The position numbers and the translations under genes were made by a program. Of a stretch of 64,000 nucleotides of DNA, positions 22,861 to 35,055 are shown in pieces. The notes under the pieces were generated by a model. That model was not told the DNA's origin, searched no databases, and saw nothing but the letters and a program-made list of their open reading frames with translations. Location: assembly GCA_022605405.1 (NCBI GenBank), contig JABYQQ010000001.1, positions 3,038,001 to 3,102,000 on the forward strand, given 5' to 3'. This DNA is from Earliella scabrosa (taxonomy: Eukaryota > Basidiomycota > Agaricomycetes > Polyporales > Polyporaceae). Within the stretch, counting starts at the first letter, position 1, and each line of letters opens with the position of its first letter.

Positions 22861-24620
22861 ATGGCGAAGAAACACAACGTTCGCACAATGGATGGCCACC
22901 ATGGATTCGGATCCGACCACGGCGCATCTGCATCTTCGCGCGCCACCAACGTTCCCATACCCCCATCCGCTTCGCACGTTCCGGAAGATCCTCCCACCAC
23001 CCTACATGGGTCTGCACGAAAGCGCAAGAAGCAGAACACTGCAAATTCCGCCACCCTAGGTCCTCGCAAGCGCCACTGCAAGTCAAACGGGTCACAACTC
23101 CATATAGCGACTACGACGTCGAGCCAAGACGAACCCGAGTCTGCCGCGGACAGTGGTGAGTTGACCTCGATTCTCTCTCGTAGTTTCAAGTATGCCTAAG
23201 CTCGTGTTGCCGGTGCACAGAATACCATCCTTCCACAGCCGATACAAGCGACAACGAGAATGACGCAGGAGATCAGGCGCAGCCACCATTACATCCCCAT
23301 CTCGCGATTGTCAATTATCCGCAAGATCCCGCGCAACTCAAGCCATCCTTCTTCCAGGAGCTGTGCGCTGTAGCGCGGGATCTACTCCCGCCTACAGCCA
23401 TTGCCCGTCTTGAACGCGCACCTGCCACGCGCAGAGCCCGCGGATCCGCAGGCGGATCCCACAGTCAGCATAACAAAGAGAACATCGCCCACGCCCCTCT
23501 CCTGACAAATCCCCAGCGGCTCGGACAGCCCAGGACGACGAGCAAGACGCCATGCCCCTTCTCCTCGTGCTCCGGTTGCACGCGCAGCTTCACGCGCGCC
23601 GCCGATCTCGAGCGCCACCTCATCTTTCTCCACCTCGGCCTCGCCGTGACATGCACGAGCAGTGCGCACGGCCGACGCCCCGCAGTGCTCAGCCGCCCCG
23701 ACTCCGTCCCGCGCCACATGGGTAAAGCGAGCGCGGACACCTGCCTCGGCCCGCGCAAGTACGCCGCGCTCAGGCGCGCCGTCGCGCGCCGCCTTGGGGT
23801 GCCCACGGACAGCAAGGCGTGCACCCGCGCGATCCTGCGTGAGTACGCGCGCATTGCGCTCCCGTGCTACCAGCGCGCGGAGGTGCGGCGCACGCTCGGG
23901 ATGCTGAGGCACAAGGGCGACCCCGGGGCTCTGGAGGAGTGGCTCGGTGAGTTTGGGACGGTTGTTCGGTGCGGCTGCGAGCCGTGCCAATCTGGGGCGC
24001 CGCCGCGCGAGGAGAGTGACGGTGGCGAGGGCGGCGACGAGCCGAGCCCTTTGTCCTCGCCTTCACATAGCAACGCAGGCGAGCGGGCGTGCTCGGTCGA
24101 GTCGGACTCAGCACAACGGCTTCCTGGTGAAGATGAAGGGAGTGGCGAAGCGGTCACAGACGTCACCGCTTGTCTGGAAGAACCAAAGCCGAACCCGCCA
24201 CCTGGGGAGGACGACAAAGACGACACCGACGACTCGGAGGCTCCGGCCGAGCGAGGCTTGAACACAACGCCCGGATACTTGCATCCCTCCGCATTCATCG
24301 ACAATTCTCATCCGGATACAGACGACGCTTCGTCGTCGTCGCCTGTCGCAGGCGATCCGCCTCCTGCCGTTGAAATGAATGGCGAGACGGATGGTCCGCG
24401 CTATGCATGGACTCAGGTACCGGACCCAGTCGGCGAGGACTTGCACGACCCTTCCGGAGTGTGTGTCGGTCTTGATGACTGGGACGAACCTTTCGATGGC
24501 CGTGTCGATGTCATGCACGACGCTGGCTACGAGGCTGATATATTTCCGTCGCAACTCGACGCAGACACAGACGCATATTACTATGGATTCCATGAACCAT
24601 TCTTGCCATTTGATACTTAG
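22861..24620 (+). CDS. C2H2 zinc-finger protein B (paralogue of 2958-5508)
   Basis: The predicted protein has 564 aa from exons 22861-23155 and 23221-24620. The N-terminus is basic (KRKKQN, GPRKRHCK), nuclear-localisation-like. Residues 215-236 form a proper C2H2 finger: Cys215, Cys218, Phe222, Leu228, His231, His236, following CPFSSC. Next comes RPDSVPRHM and, at 298-354, a block with ARIALPCYQ, EVRRTLGMLR, LEEWLG and CGCEPCQ that is also in protein A. The last 200 residues are very acidic and low complexity (GEDDKDDTDDSEA). The mix of finger, basic N-terminus and acidic tail suggests a transcription factor, acting in the nucleus. I know no name for the shared block. Both proteins keep one intron near the N-terminal third, but at different places. 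Confidence 0.8.
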
Positions 24621-25086
24621 TCGTGTCATGTAGCTGCTCAGTATTTCCAGACATTTAGCATAGGTCCAAACTACTCAGATGAAAGTCACCAAGGCACACA
24701 ACGGACCATGCTGGACCATGAAGCTATCACCGATCATCCGTCTGCCACCTGAGACCTCCCACTCGCCAAGGTGTCAGTGTGATCTGCGCAGTCACCCACG
24801 CACAGGTACTCATTCAGTCGGGCACTTGGCTGCTGCGCATCCACGCAGAAACACCTCAAGCAGCTGTGCGACAACGGCAGTGCAGCGCCGACTGCCAAAA
24901 ATAACGCCTCCACGATCCAATGCATTGCATATAGCCGACGATTAAGCAGATGCGTAATACGTGATCAAGAACGAGCATACTACAACGTCTGCGGAAAGCA
25001 GTCCATCTTTCAGTCCTTCCGAGTCTCTGAAGAATAAACATGACCCAGCATCGTTACAGGAGCGTTAGGGCCCAAACGCATATCGC
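24621..25086. other. Intergenic (convergent), 0.47 kb
   Basis: The zinc-finger gene and the secreted-protein gene converge here, so both 3' ends should fall in this spacer. Nothing else was recognised. Confidence 0.4.
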
Positions 25087-26113
25087 TTAAGCAAGGAGCG
25101 CGAAGGCGGACGAGACCGCAAGGAGGGAGGAAGCCACAAGGCCGACGATGGGCGCTGAGGAGAAGCTCGGCGCAGCACCGTTGGGCGTCACGGTCGTGGA
25201 GGAGCCGCTGTCGCTCGCAAGCTGCGTGACGGTCGCAGGCATTGATCCGTCTGGAGGCGCGTCATGAATAATCAGCGTAAGGGTCGAGTCGTCATCGCAT
25301 TCACATAAGGGGATAGACATACCGAGGAACGAGGCGCCACACGTGTTGGAAAGCTCGGAGGAGACGCTGCCTGGGATGAAGTCGCCGTAGGTCTGGGCGA
25401 CGATGCCGTACTGGGCCTTGAAGCAGTCCGTGCACGTCACGTTGGCAGGGACGTTGGGGATAGTGCCAGCGGACATGAACGCATTGCCGATGGACTCGAT
25501 GTTGTTGATCGAGAGAGTACCGGTGTACGGCTCGATGTTGTTAAGGGTCTCGGTGACACACAACGTGTTGCTGTTGCTCGAGCTACGGATGCCACAGTTG
25601 AATGAGCAATAAGGCAGGCAAGACAACAATGCACTCACTCGGCGAGACAGGCGGCTTCGCGTGCGGTGGGGTAGATTTGCTGAACGAGCGTGGTAAGCTC
25701 ACCTGCGTCGATGTTGCTGAGACCGAATTGGCCAAGATCGGCTGAGCAGCCGTCAACCAGGGTCTGAACAACAGTAGCAATATTGTCGTTCGAGCAGAGC
25801 GGCCGAGAGCATAGGCCCTTCAACCACGAGTCGACGGAAGGGATAACGGAGGTATCGGCGGAGCTTGAGCTTTGGGCGATGAGGCCGACGAGGGACTGTG
25901 CGTTCAGGCAGGACGCATCCGGGGATGCAACGATGTTCCCGAGTGTGGTCTGGCACTGCGAAGAAATGCTGCGAGAGTGGGAAAGTCACAGCCAAAGTCA
26001 GACGTCTCTCAGGGCTGACATGGGAGACGGGCGGGAACTCACGTTTGCGCAGAGACCAGCTGCATGCCGGCAACGGCGGCGACGACGAGAGCAAGCTTGT
26101 TGAAGACGGTCAT
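25087..26113 (-). CDS. Secreted Cys-rich protein, probably GPI-anchored (DUF7729-like)
   Basis: The predicted protein has 274 aa from exons 26043-26113, 25639-25968, 25323-25582 and 25087-25250 (minus strand). A signal peptide ends at VSAQT. The mature part has regularly spaced cysteines (SQCQTTL, DASCLNA, KGLCSRPLCSND, DGCSAD, AACLAD, NTLCVTETL, VTCTDCFKAQY, NTCGASF). A Ser/Thr/Pro-rich stretch then leads to a hydrophobic C-terminus ending SAFALLA with no charge after it, the pattern of a GPI signal. The family recalls basidiomycete secreted proteins now labelled DUF7729; I am not certain of that number. Function is unknown; it is expected at the cell surface or in the wall, in keeping with the glucanases nearby. 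All three introns (74, 56 and 72 bp) have good donors and phases. Confidence 0.82.
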
Positions 26114-28741
26114 GACGGTGAGAGTGAAAGACGGAAAGATGGTGGGGAATGAAAGAAAAGGTGCAGCCGGCTGCGGATGGGAGGGCGTTATGTAGCTGTG
26201 AAGGACGGCGACAAAGACCTCAGCGGACAACGCTCTGCCCCTCCCCGGCGCTTGTTTGCCCCCCAAATCGGGCACCTCCGATCTCGGCTAGCCGCGCGCG
26301 AGTGGGAACTTGCGGCGTTACCAACCCGCGGCCTGCGTTTCTCCACTCACTATAGTCAGACCCAGGCCCTTGTGAGCTCTTTTGTCTGCTGCGTGCACGG
26401 CCCAAATTGCAAGAGGAACATGCTGTGCGTACATCCACGCAATCTCCGTGTGTATGTCTGATCACCAACATCCAGAGCACACGATTCGCGGTGAGACGAT
26501 GTTGGATGGAGGTCAGGTCACTCCGCACGAGCGTTGCACGCTCCATACTGCGGCCGATGTAGAGTCGGATGTATTCGCACTGCAATCCTCACCACCCACA
26601 TTGCAAGGTCTTCTCGCTCTCGCCAGCCAAGGGTCACTTGGTCAGACGCACTGTCGGTTTCAAACGGAACCTACGTCACTGAGGCCCAGACAATGAAGCT
26701 CCTGAGTCCTCAGAGCTGCTCCTGAGCCAGCGGCGAACCAATATCGCTGGCCTGCTTGGTCTGCAGGGTGACGAACGTGTCATAATCTTGTCCACCCGGA
26801 TCGCACTCTCGGCTGGGGCTCTGCAGCTAGTGTCGGCTTCGATAAGTTTTCCGCAGTCAAGTTGCGGCGGGCGCCCCGAACGCTTCCGTCTCATGACACA
26901 TAGCGAAATGACGCATTCCCATGAGGTACTCGACAAGCAGAGTCTGGCAGTTCTCTGTGCCTCAAAACATTAACCCCGATAATTGCTTGCTTTCGTCATA
27001 GTGGCCTTTCCTGGTATGTGGCATTAAGTCCACAGTACTGGTGTTCTCTCACATAATCTCTAGACCTTCATTGTATAGACCCGGAAATCGAGCTCAGCAG
27101 AGTGGATTCAACCATGGTAAGCCAGAAGTGCGCCATCATGCATGGGTTTTTGCTGAACCTTTCCACAGGTAGGACCTCGGACTTGGTCATCCCAATCATC
27201 AAGCCGCCCGACTACATGTCTCTTCACGTTCACTCAGTCAGAGAGCCAATGTTCGCCACAACGCGGTATCTGTTGATGAAGGCGGTACCGAAGACGAAAA
27301 GGTCCTGCAGAGCCAGTTGCCCCCTCCACGCCCCACGTCATGTGCGACAGAGGACCGTTAGCCGAGGCAGGTTGACATCTCAAATCTCCCGTACTTAGTC
27401 CACTCAGACTGGCGGCTAACACAGAGTCCTCGCCGACTGTCCCATTCCCTTGAACTTGAACTTTGCATGATAGGAACCAACGCGACCACAGCTCAGCTGT
27501 TTCAACGAACGTGGTAACTCACCATGACCTCTGTTGCGGGAAGCCGTAAGCGAGAAAGACAGCATCGGTACCAGAGTCGATGGTCAGTCTCCCATGTTGG
27601 ATGCTTCGCTCGCCTCGAGGCCAAGATATAGATCGATGAAGTTACCTACTTTGACAGTGCTTTACCCGCCTTGACTTCTATCCAAGTGCTGCTCGATCGA
27701 TGATCAGGAAGGGTGGGCGCAAGGACCCTCATCACGTCGACGTGTCAGGCGACTCACAGCGAAAATGGTCCAGGACTGCCTCCTCCGAGATCTCGCCATC
27801 ATAGCAGTCCTTTCGTGCCAATTGGCACGGATCAGACGTCTGGACGGCGCAGCGGCTGGGACTCAGTAGTCAGCACTTAGACGCAACCGCGACAAATGGC
27901 GACGTCTAGCGTGCTGGGGGTCAAATCAATGCATCGCCGTCTTCCCAAGCTCACGTCACCGGTCAACTTTCTGTATCCCGGCGCGCTGCACGCAGTCTGA
28001 TCGATTCAGATACAGTACGTCAAGTTTCCTCATGTGGCCTGTCAGCGGGGCTCTCATATCCGCCTTTCGTCCCAGATAGTACGCTAATGCTGGTGTCCCT
28101 TATCTCCCACCCTAGGCGAACATTGATGAGCAGTCCGCGAGGCTGGGTAGATATTAAAGCACCAAATGCGGACAGGTAATCTCTCTCTGTGACCCAATCA
28201 TGCCACAATCCCCAGTGACCCCAACGCATAGGTTGCGGCGAATAAACAGATGCACGCTGTGTCGGCTGCATCGACTCGTGATACGCCTAGGTGCCGATGT
28301 GAACATGATTCTTCCTATCATCCTATCGCCCACAAGTGAAGAGGACAGTTGGGGGAGAAGTCACACCTCAGGAAGTGCAAAGGTGACATCCGCCGCTGGT
28401 GACTGAGAAGGTGTTCGATCTAGAGTCCCTCAACATAAGTCTTACGTATTTACTTCGCAGTTCGAATGGCATGGATAAAATCTGTCCGCAAGTCTGGGCA
28501 TCCTGTTCACCGGTTACACTTAAGGGCAAGACACTCAATGAAACCCAAACCCTTACTACGTACGATCGTGAGTTCCACGCCAGCGCATGTCTCCGCAGAA
28601 GCTCATGTGTCGAATCTGCTATCCTTGAGACCACATAGTACGGATTCAATATACATCCACCTCAACTCCACTGATGTTCCATCACACGACCACAGAACAA
28701 TTATAACATACGGGTACGATAGGCCGTTCCCCGGAAGCCAA
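26114..28741. other. Gene-free stretch, 2.6 kb
   Basis: The first few hundred bases are the promoter of the secreted-protein gene. The rest shows only short overlapping ORFs without domains, and no inverted terminal repeats that I could find. The far end is the 3' flank of the minus-strand gene at 28742. Confidence 0.4.
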
Positions 28742-29457
28742 CTACCGACCGAAGCTCTGGTTCGTCTTCCACTGTTCGACGGTCATGACCGCGCTTTCGA
28801 ACGGCGAATCAACGTGCCGCGCCGTGGCCGCTGCCTCGACCGTTTTCAGCGCCTTCAGGAGCGCACTCCTCGTCTCCTCCACCTCGCACGGGTCCGAGAT
28901 GCGCCCCGCGTCCATCTCCTGCTTCGCACTGCCGATCGCCTGGTCGACGTCCATGCCGATCTGGGCCAGCAGGGTCACCAGTGCGCTGTCCGTCTCCGAC
29001 CACCACCGCGTCCGGCCCGCTCCCTCGACGACTGCGGTTAGGACCCGCAAGGCGGCGAGGCCCATGCCGCACCCGTACAACGCACGCGTCCGCAGAAGGA
29101 TCTCCTGGAGTGAGGACGACGGTTCCCACCCGGAGGCGGTCTTGACGAAGAGCGTGGTGGGGTCGGGCACCGCGGTCGCATTCTGCTTTGCGAGGCGGGT
29201 CCGTCCAGCGGCGGCGAGAGCACCCGCCACGGACGGGGGTGAGGTGGCGAGCGTGAACCGGACCACGGCTCGCAGGCTGAGGAGAGATTGAGTTAAACAC
29301 GAGGCGGAGGAGTGACATATGATGACTCGTTGTGAGCCGCCCTGACTCACTCGTTGAGGCTGGCGTTGGCGATGAAACTGTCCACCATAAGGTTCCTGGA
29401 GAGGCAAGGGGACGGGTCAGCGTAGCCTCTATGTGGTAGTCGGGCTTACTGACACAT
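28742..29457 (-). CDS. Unrecognised protein, 195 aa
   Basis: The model uses exons 29450-29457, 29351-29395 and 28742-29276 on the minus strand. Splicing gives MCQNLMVDSFIANASLND followed by LRAVVRFTLATSPPSV, and the frame stays open to the stop. The protein is mostly helical by composition, with VPDPTTLFV, a Gly/Ala/Leu-rich stretch around residues 80-115 that could be one membrane segment, and a conserved-looking WW pair. The first coding exon has only eight bases, which is the weak point of the model; the alternative ATG further upstream gives a low-quality N-terminus. A minus-strand TATAAG lies about 130 bp before the start. I cannot name the family. It may be a basidiomycete-specific protein. 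Confidence 0.65.
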
Positions 29458-31122
29458 GGCCGAGGGTCCGGCCAGAGCTCGGGTATGTCTCGTCACGAGC
29501 AGGCATTGTAAGGGTGGCAAGTCAAAGAGATGAGGGGCACGGAGGTGATAGTTGGGGTTGTTTTGTTCGCCTTCGCAGAGCCTCGGTATACTTATATGAC
29601 CCCCCGGGATTTTACAGATGGCCGGAACAACGCAAGACGCGATAGGACTTGCCAAATTGTGCACACTGTGCATCACTACTGCGTCGATGATTGGTAGGTG
29701 CGCTCATCCGCACTGTCTCGACCACGATTCGCTCATCCAATCGAAACGGATCTAGGTTCATGCTCATTGCATCCGACTCGTAATTGTTCAATCGGAGCCA
29801 TACACGGGTGATGTTTCACTTTCTCCTGTAGCGGCTTGTTTCCCGCGGCATCAGCCGGTATTTGGGGTGTGTCTGCCCTGAAGTCTTTCACCCGGACGAC
29901 ATCCGCACCATCGGCGCATGCTTGGCGCGGCGGCGGCCGTTCCTGCCCGTGGAAGTGCGTTTTGAACCCAAGAATGTTGGTTTTGTACCGTTTACAGTAG
30001 GTTTGCACGGCACCCGCCCAGAGTGTGGTAGTAACATGCATCACGTCCTTCAGACGGTGGCTGCTGCCACTGCAAGTGTGGCGACTCGCCGCGCAACAAT
30101 TGCCAGGATTATGCGACCCTGCCCCGGTCAGCCGCACCCCGACGTGGACTAGAGGACGCCGATTGGATATCCGAATAGCTGACGCGCCACGTCCGACTGT
30201 AGCGATGTCACGGTCAACGTTCTCGTCCTCCGGAGGTTTGTTTGGTTGCCGTAGCGAGTACCCAGACCATCGACCAACTAGTTATTTCACCTCGGATCTG
30301 CGCGATTGCTCATCAACGCGGAAACAAGCCCCTTCTTCCTGTCTTTCTCTTGCATTCTTGGACGAGAGGGCTCATCGGATAAGGGGTTGTTCATTCTAGC
30401 GTAGTTGTAACTTACTATAGCGCGTGCTATGGCTGAGGAGGCTTGTGCGCTGGGATAGTTCTTTGTGCGGCTACAGCTGACCCCCGATCCGCGTACGGCA
30501 GTGCATGCGCATGTGCGACCAATCTGCGGTATGAATGCGTGTTTTGGAACCCTGAACAGCGCCTTGCCCTCAGAGTGACTGGCGAGACAGTCAAACCTAC
30601 GTGACAGCCCTGTGTGTGACACCAGCAGCTTATTAACCGGGAAGCGTGTGATGCCAGTGACTGTGACGGAGCCACTTGTCACTCGTCAGCTCATCCGCTG
30701 GCACCGGTATGCGGCTGCATCACTGCATTTGCCAGCTGGCAGGCGATGGTCGCCAGTGCACCATCTATCTTCTTCCCATGCGTGTCGCGAGCACCACCGC
30801 CCGATGATGACAGTGCAGATTCTCGCGCCCGCTCCCTCTCTTGAACTTCACCCACAACACAACCACTGGCACCGAACACTGTCACGCACCGGAGTTGAAA
30901 TCTGCGCGCAGTATTGCTGATACCTAACTTACCAAAATGTGAGAATTGCATCACCTAAACCCGGCGACTAAACGGGACGCCGTGCTCCGCCCGAGGTAGC
31001 CTCCTGCTTTATGGTCGACCAGCTTCGGCAACTCCCAAGGAGTGCGGGTGAGTATATATTGTGCCCAAACTCGTACTGACCACCACCCCACAGATTCCTC
31101 AGCACCGCAGATCACGATCATC
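29458..31122. other. Divergent promoter and gene-free stretch, 1.7 kb
   Basis: This region separates the minus-strand 195 aa gene from the plus-strand aldo/keto reductase. It contains the TATA box of the reductase (31053-31060). Internal ORFs show no domains. Confidence 0.4.
31053..31060 (+). promoter_or_regulatory. TATA box of aldo/keto reductase gene
   Basis: The sequence TATATATT stands about 70 bp before the start codon at 31123, a normal fungal spacing. Confidence 0.55.
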
Positions 31123-32681
31123 ATGCCATCCAAGACATTCCAGAGACGGGAGACGTTCCGCCTAGGAGACCACGAGCTGCCTCGCCTCTTCAATGGGCTC
31201 TGGCAGCTCTCCAGCAACTCGTGGGGCAGCGCACCCGCCGCAAAGATACGTCGCGACATGGCTACATGCGCTGAGAATGGCTTCACGGCTTTCGGTGAGC
31301 CTCAGATCGACAGTGCTATACCTGCTTGCTGATCTCCCATGCGCGTTTTTAGACATGGTGAGGATGCTCGCCACCACCTTCCGTGGCGATCGTGTGCTGA
31401 CCGGATATCTTCTCGATCTGTGGACTTCTTACAGGGTATGTCCAGCTGTGTTTGTGTACGCTGGTGTGCCTGATCGAGCCCCGAACCTCGCTTGCAGCCG
31501 ACCACTATGGGCCCGCGGAGATCCTTTTCGTACGCCGCATCTTATCCCGACACGCCCCCTATGCTAGCCGCTCACTGCATTCCCAGGGTGAATTTCGGCA
31601 GAAGTGGCCTGAGCCCGGAGAGATTTTCGGCGCTACCAAATGGTGTGTCTTTAGGAAGGTTGAGCCCACTAGGGCGCTCGTCGAAGGCGCAGTCAACGAA
31701 CGGCTTGAACGCATGAAATCCCACCGTGTCGATCTGCTCCAGGTCCGTCTTAAGGCCTTATCACAGAGTCGTCGACTAACTCACTATCTTCGTGCGCTCC
31801 AGTTTCATTGGCAGGATTATGACGATCCGGGCTATCTTACTGCTATGCACCACTTGAGCGACTTGAGGAACGAAGGCAAGATAGCGCACATAGGTTTATG
31901 TAATTTCGACACCGTCCGAATGGACGAGATATGCAGTGAACTTGGACATGGTGTTGTTGTTTCGAACCAAGTGCAAGTGAGTGGGCATGAGCTGCACACG
32001 TATGACTCGTTCCAACTGACGTTCTCCCTGCAGTTCTCCCTCGTGGATATCCGCCCGCTGTACGCCATGGCGGAAGCGTGCCATAAGCACAACGTGAAGC
32101 TGCTGACTTATGGTACCATGGTAAGCAGCTACGGATGCATCCATGGCTGTGGCTGATTGTACGCAAGTGTGGCGGCTTCCTTTCAGATCAGTGGCTGGGG
32201 AAGGAAGAACCGGACTTGTATTCAGGATCACTGACTCCGTCTCAGCGCAAGGTGAGTCAGTATTCGCGAAGACGCGCGAGGCTCGCTGACTGATACATTC
32301 CGGTTCAGTACCTTGACATGATTGTCACAGCGTGGGGCTCTTGGTCCCTGTTCCAGTCGCTCCTCACCGTGCTCCGTTCCATCGCTGACAAATACGAAGG
32401 CATGAGTATTGCTAACGTGGCGACACGTTGGGTACTGGATCATGACTTCGTTGGGGCGGTTCTGATAGGTGGGCAAACGGTCAAACGCGCTGTCGTTTCG
32501 GCACTGACGGATGTCCTAAGGTGTCCGAATGGGAGTCTCCGAACACGCCGACGACAATCGGAAAGTATACGGCTTCCGTCTTGACGCGGAAGACAGGGCG
32601 GCCATCGACGCCATCCTCATGCAGTCCAATGGTCCGCGGCTGATTCGGACCATCGGAGACTGCGGAGCTGAGTATCGTTAG
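31123..32681 (+). CDS. Aldo/keto reductase with a one-nucleotide exon
   Basis: The enzyme should reduce aldehydes or ketones, or oxidise the alcohols, with NADP(H) or NAD(H) in the cytosol. The predicted protein has 343 aa. Exons: 31123-31294, 31353-31357, 31435 (one base), 31498-31529, 31587-31742, 31803-31976, 32034-32120, 32168-32251, 32309-32468, 32521-32681. The AKR tetrad is visible as Asp58 and Tyr63 in FDMADHYG, Lys88 in GATKW, and His124 in LQFHW. Later markers are HIGLCNF, SNQVQFSL, LLTYGTM and IGVRMGVSEHADDN. The catalytic FDMADHYG is readable only if introns 31358-31434 and 31436-31497 are both removed, leaving a single G between them. Each has a good donor and a CTGAC or CTGAT branch site. 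Without that base the motif is broken. The group resembles fungal NAD(P)-linked aldose-type reductases; substrate unknown. Confidence 0.88.
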
Positions 32682-33785
32682 ACTCAAAGCCTTTGTCATT
32701 CTCATCCTTTGTTCTTCGTAAATTCGTGAACTGTATAGATACGACTACGAGCCTCTGTGCTCCATGTCCCTCATCGGAGAGATGCACCCTCCGAGAGCCG
32801 CCACAGCCTCATACCAGTGAGGCCTCCGATGGTCGTGCACTTGGCCAGGGAGGAGTGAGATATTCTCGATCTTCGCGGAGCGTGGGGCATGTTCGCGGCA
32901 CGGGAGTTGCCGAGGTATAGCATGGATTCACTTGGCGCCCAGAATGGTCTCGACAATTCACCAAGGTACGAGCACAAACTGGTCATGTTCCACAGCGTGG
33001 GTATCCACCTGCACATATTGATCCGTTGTCAGTTCGCTGCTGCATAAATAGGCGTTCGCCGTTGACCGGAAGGCTACGGCGAGATTACGATTGAACGTTG
33101 GTGTAACCAACTTCTGTATGGTTTATTAGGTGAGTATGGTCTATTCTCTTTTCGTTTCCGGTGAAAAGGCCGCTTACATGGAGTGCAAATTGTCGGCCAC
33201 GTAGCAGCAGCCACCAATTTTACAGTGGGGTGAAGCCCGAATTTGATATCGCGGCCGCTGCACCTTGGGTTAAGCGCCTTGCACACTTAGAGTGGCGGTT
33301 GATGAGGGAGCACTCCATGTATGCGGGACCTGTATATGATTTTTTCCTTCTTCTACGCACCTCGTTATCAGCGCGAATCCATGCATGCTGACGTGTCAGA
33401 GGTGTCCGCCCTTGGCCGAACAGACAACGAGTCGGAAATGAACACTCAAAAATCATTTAACAGGCCCACGCGTGTGGTTTGCGTGTCCCGGACCTCCCGG
33501 CATCTATCAGGAACGGATCTCATTGGTTCGCGGGGCCCCGAGAGACGCTTGCCGCTCCTCGTATGCCGAAGAAGCTAATCCTTATAGTCGCGCGCCAACA
33601 CTGCCTGATAATACAAGTCCGAAACTGGGAGGCCAACCTGGCCTTCTTGTCATGAGGCAGTAGGCCTACTGAAGAACGAGGAAGTGGGCCGTCTGCTATA
33701 TATTGCCTTCTGCCCGTGGTTATACGGGACACCCACCTCGAACGTCCCCCCTCCTCTCCTCTCCCGACTCGGGCACCTCTACCTC
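32682..33785. other. Intergenic, 1.1 kb
   Basis: This spacer follows the reductase and ends with the TATA box of the BTB gene. It contains no ORF with recognisable features. A NotI-type GCGGCCGC octamer occurs at 33251-33258 but has no evident role. Confidence 0.4.
33697..33704 (+). promoter_or_regulatory. TATA box of BTB gene
   Basis: TATATATT lies about 90 bp before the start codon at 33786. It also argues against using the upstream in-frame ATG at 33684. Confidence 0.5.
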
Positions 33786-35055
33786 ATGGATTTTCCTCAG
33801 TTACCGTTTTATCCTTCTCCGGATCCAACAAGTCCGCCTACTAGTCCGCAAGCGAGCGGCAGCACGCCAGGAGATGCATCGGGAAATTTAGGTCAGACGG
33901 TGATGCCCGTGAGTGTCCGCAATTTTCGACAGCGTGGTCCGTCACTTATCCATATGCTCCCCTTCCCGTGACGGCCAGCTCCAGCTCCAGCTGTCGCCAC
34001 ATATAGAACCTCCCGACAACGCGACGGTATCGATAACTTTTCAGCCCTCCCTCCGAGCAGACGACCGTCTCCCCGACACGGCCATCATCTCCTCTAACCA
34101 TGTCTACTTCTACGTCCATCGCCATCGCCTCCTCGCCGCCTCGTCCAACGGGTTCGCCGGCCGCTTCTTCGACCCGCAGATCGGCTTCGGCGGCTTCCTA
34201 CCGACGATATACGTCCCCGAGAGCGGCGACGTCCTCAACGTCGTCCTCCACACCATGTACGATCGGTCGTGCGTGCACTTCTACCCCTCGCTGGAGACCG
34301 TCGAGGCCGCGTTGACCGCGCTGGGCAAGTACGGCGTCGCAATCGACGCTTACGCGGCCCCCGGCCAGCCGGTATTTCAGCTCCTCACCTCGCACGCACC
34401 GTATCGGCCGATCGAGACGTACGCTCTTGCGGGACAGTACGGCCTGGAGGACGTCGCGGTCGTCGTATCCGGGCACCTGCTCCCCTTCGACCTCTCCAGC
34501 CTCACCGACGACATCGCCATCAAGATGGGCCCGGTGTACCTCAAGCGGCTCGTCCTCCTCCACCAGTCGCGCCTCAACCACCTCCGAAACATCATCCTCG
34601 AGCCGCCGGCGAGGCACCCACCGACGGCAGAGTGCGGCGAGGTGGAGCAGGGCAAGCTGACGAGTGCGTGGGCGCACGCGAGTGCCCAGTTTGTATGGGA
34701 CGCCTCGCCCAGTAAGATTGCCAGACGCTCTCTTTCCTTCGTTGACCGTTCGCTGCGGAGTACTCACGGCCAGCTTGATCTCTTCCTTTGCAGGCATCTC
34801 GGCCAACTCGTTGCGCATCTACCTCGAGCGCATCGGAGAGAACACTACGTGCGAGTCTTGCAGGCTCAAATTAATAGAGAGGATACAGAATGTGGTTGTT
34901 TCTTGGACTGCGGTCAAGGTGTGTGGTCAACGCCATCTTCTCCTCCGCTCTCTCTTAATCGCCGCCGTCGTTATTAGCCAACGATTTGAATTCCCATTCA
35001 CGCGAAACTTGGTTGTTGTTGTGGGGTTCTGTTGTAGAACTACGAAGGGTTTTAG
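33786..35055 (+). CDS. BTB/POZ-domain protein
   Basis: The predicted protein has 332 aa from exons 33786-33908, 33979-34711, 34794-34918 and 35038-35055. After a Pro/Ser-rich start comes LPDTAIISSNHVYFYVHR, where VYFYVHRHRLLAASS is the opening helix and strand of a BTB fold. The family is very large in Agaricomycetes; BTB domains mediate dimerisation and often tether partners to Cullin-3, though here no partner domain is visible. The C-terminal half (residues 160-320) is helical with KMGPVYLKRLVLLHQSRL and a CESC pair. The last coding exon is six codons (NYEGF-stop), which matches the typical short ending of this group as I remember it. The gene is convergent with the RRM/coiled-coil gene. 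Specific function unknown. Confidence 0.8.

Noticed and set aside
31358..31497. Single 140 bp intron in the aldo/keto reductase gene
   Set aside because: It puts the downstream exon out of frame. Moving the acceptor to the CGAG near 31477 keeps frame but inserts six residues into the D-x4-Y catalytic motif.
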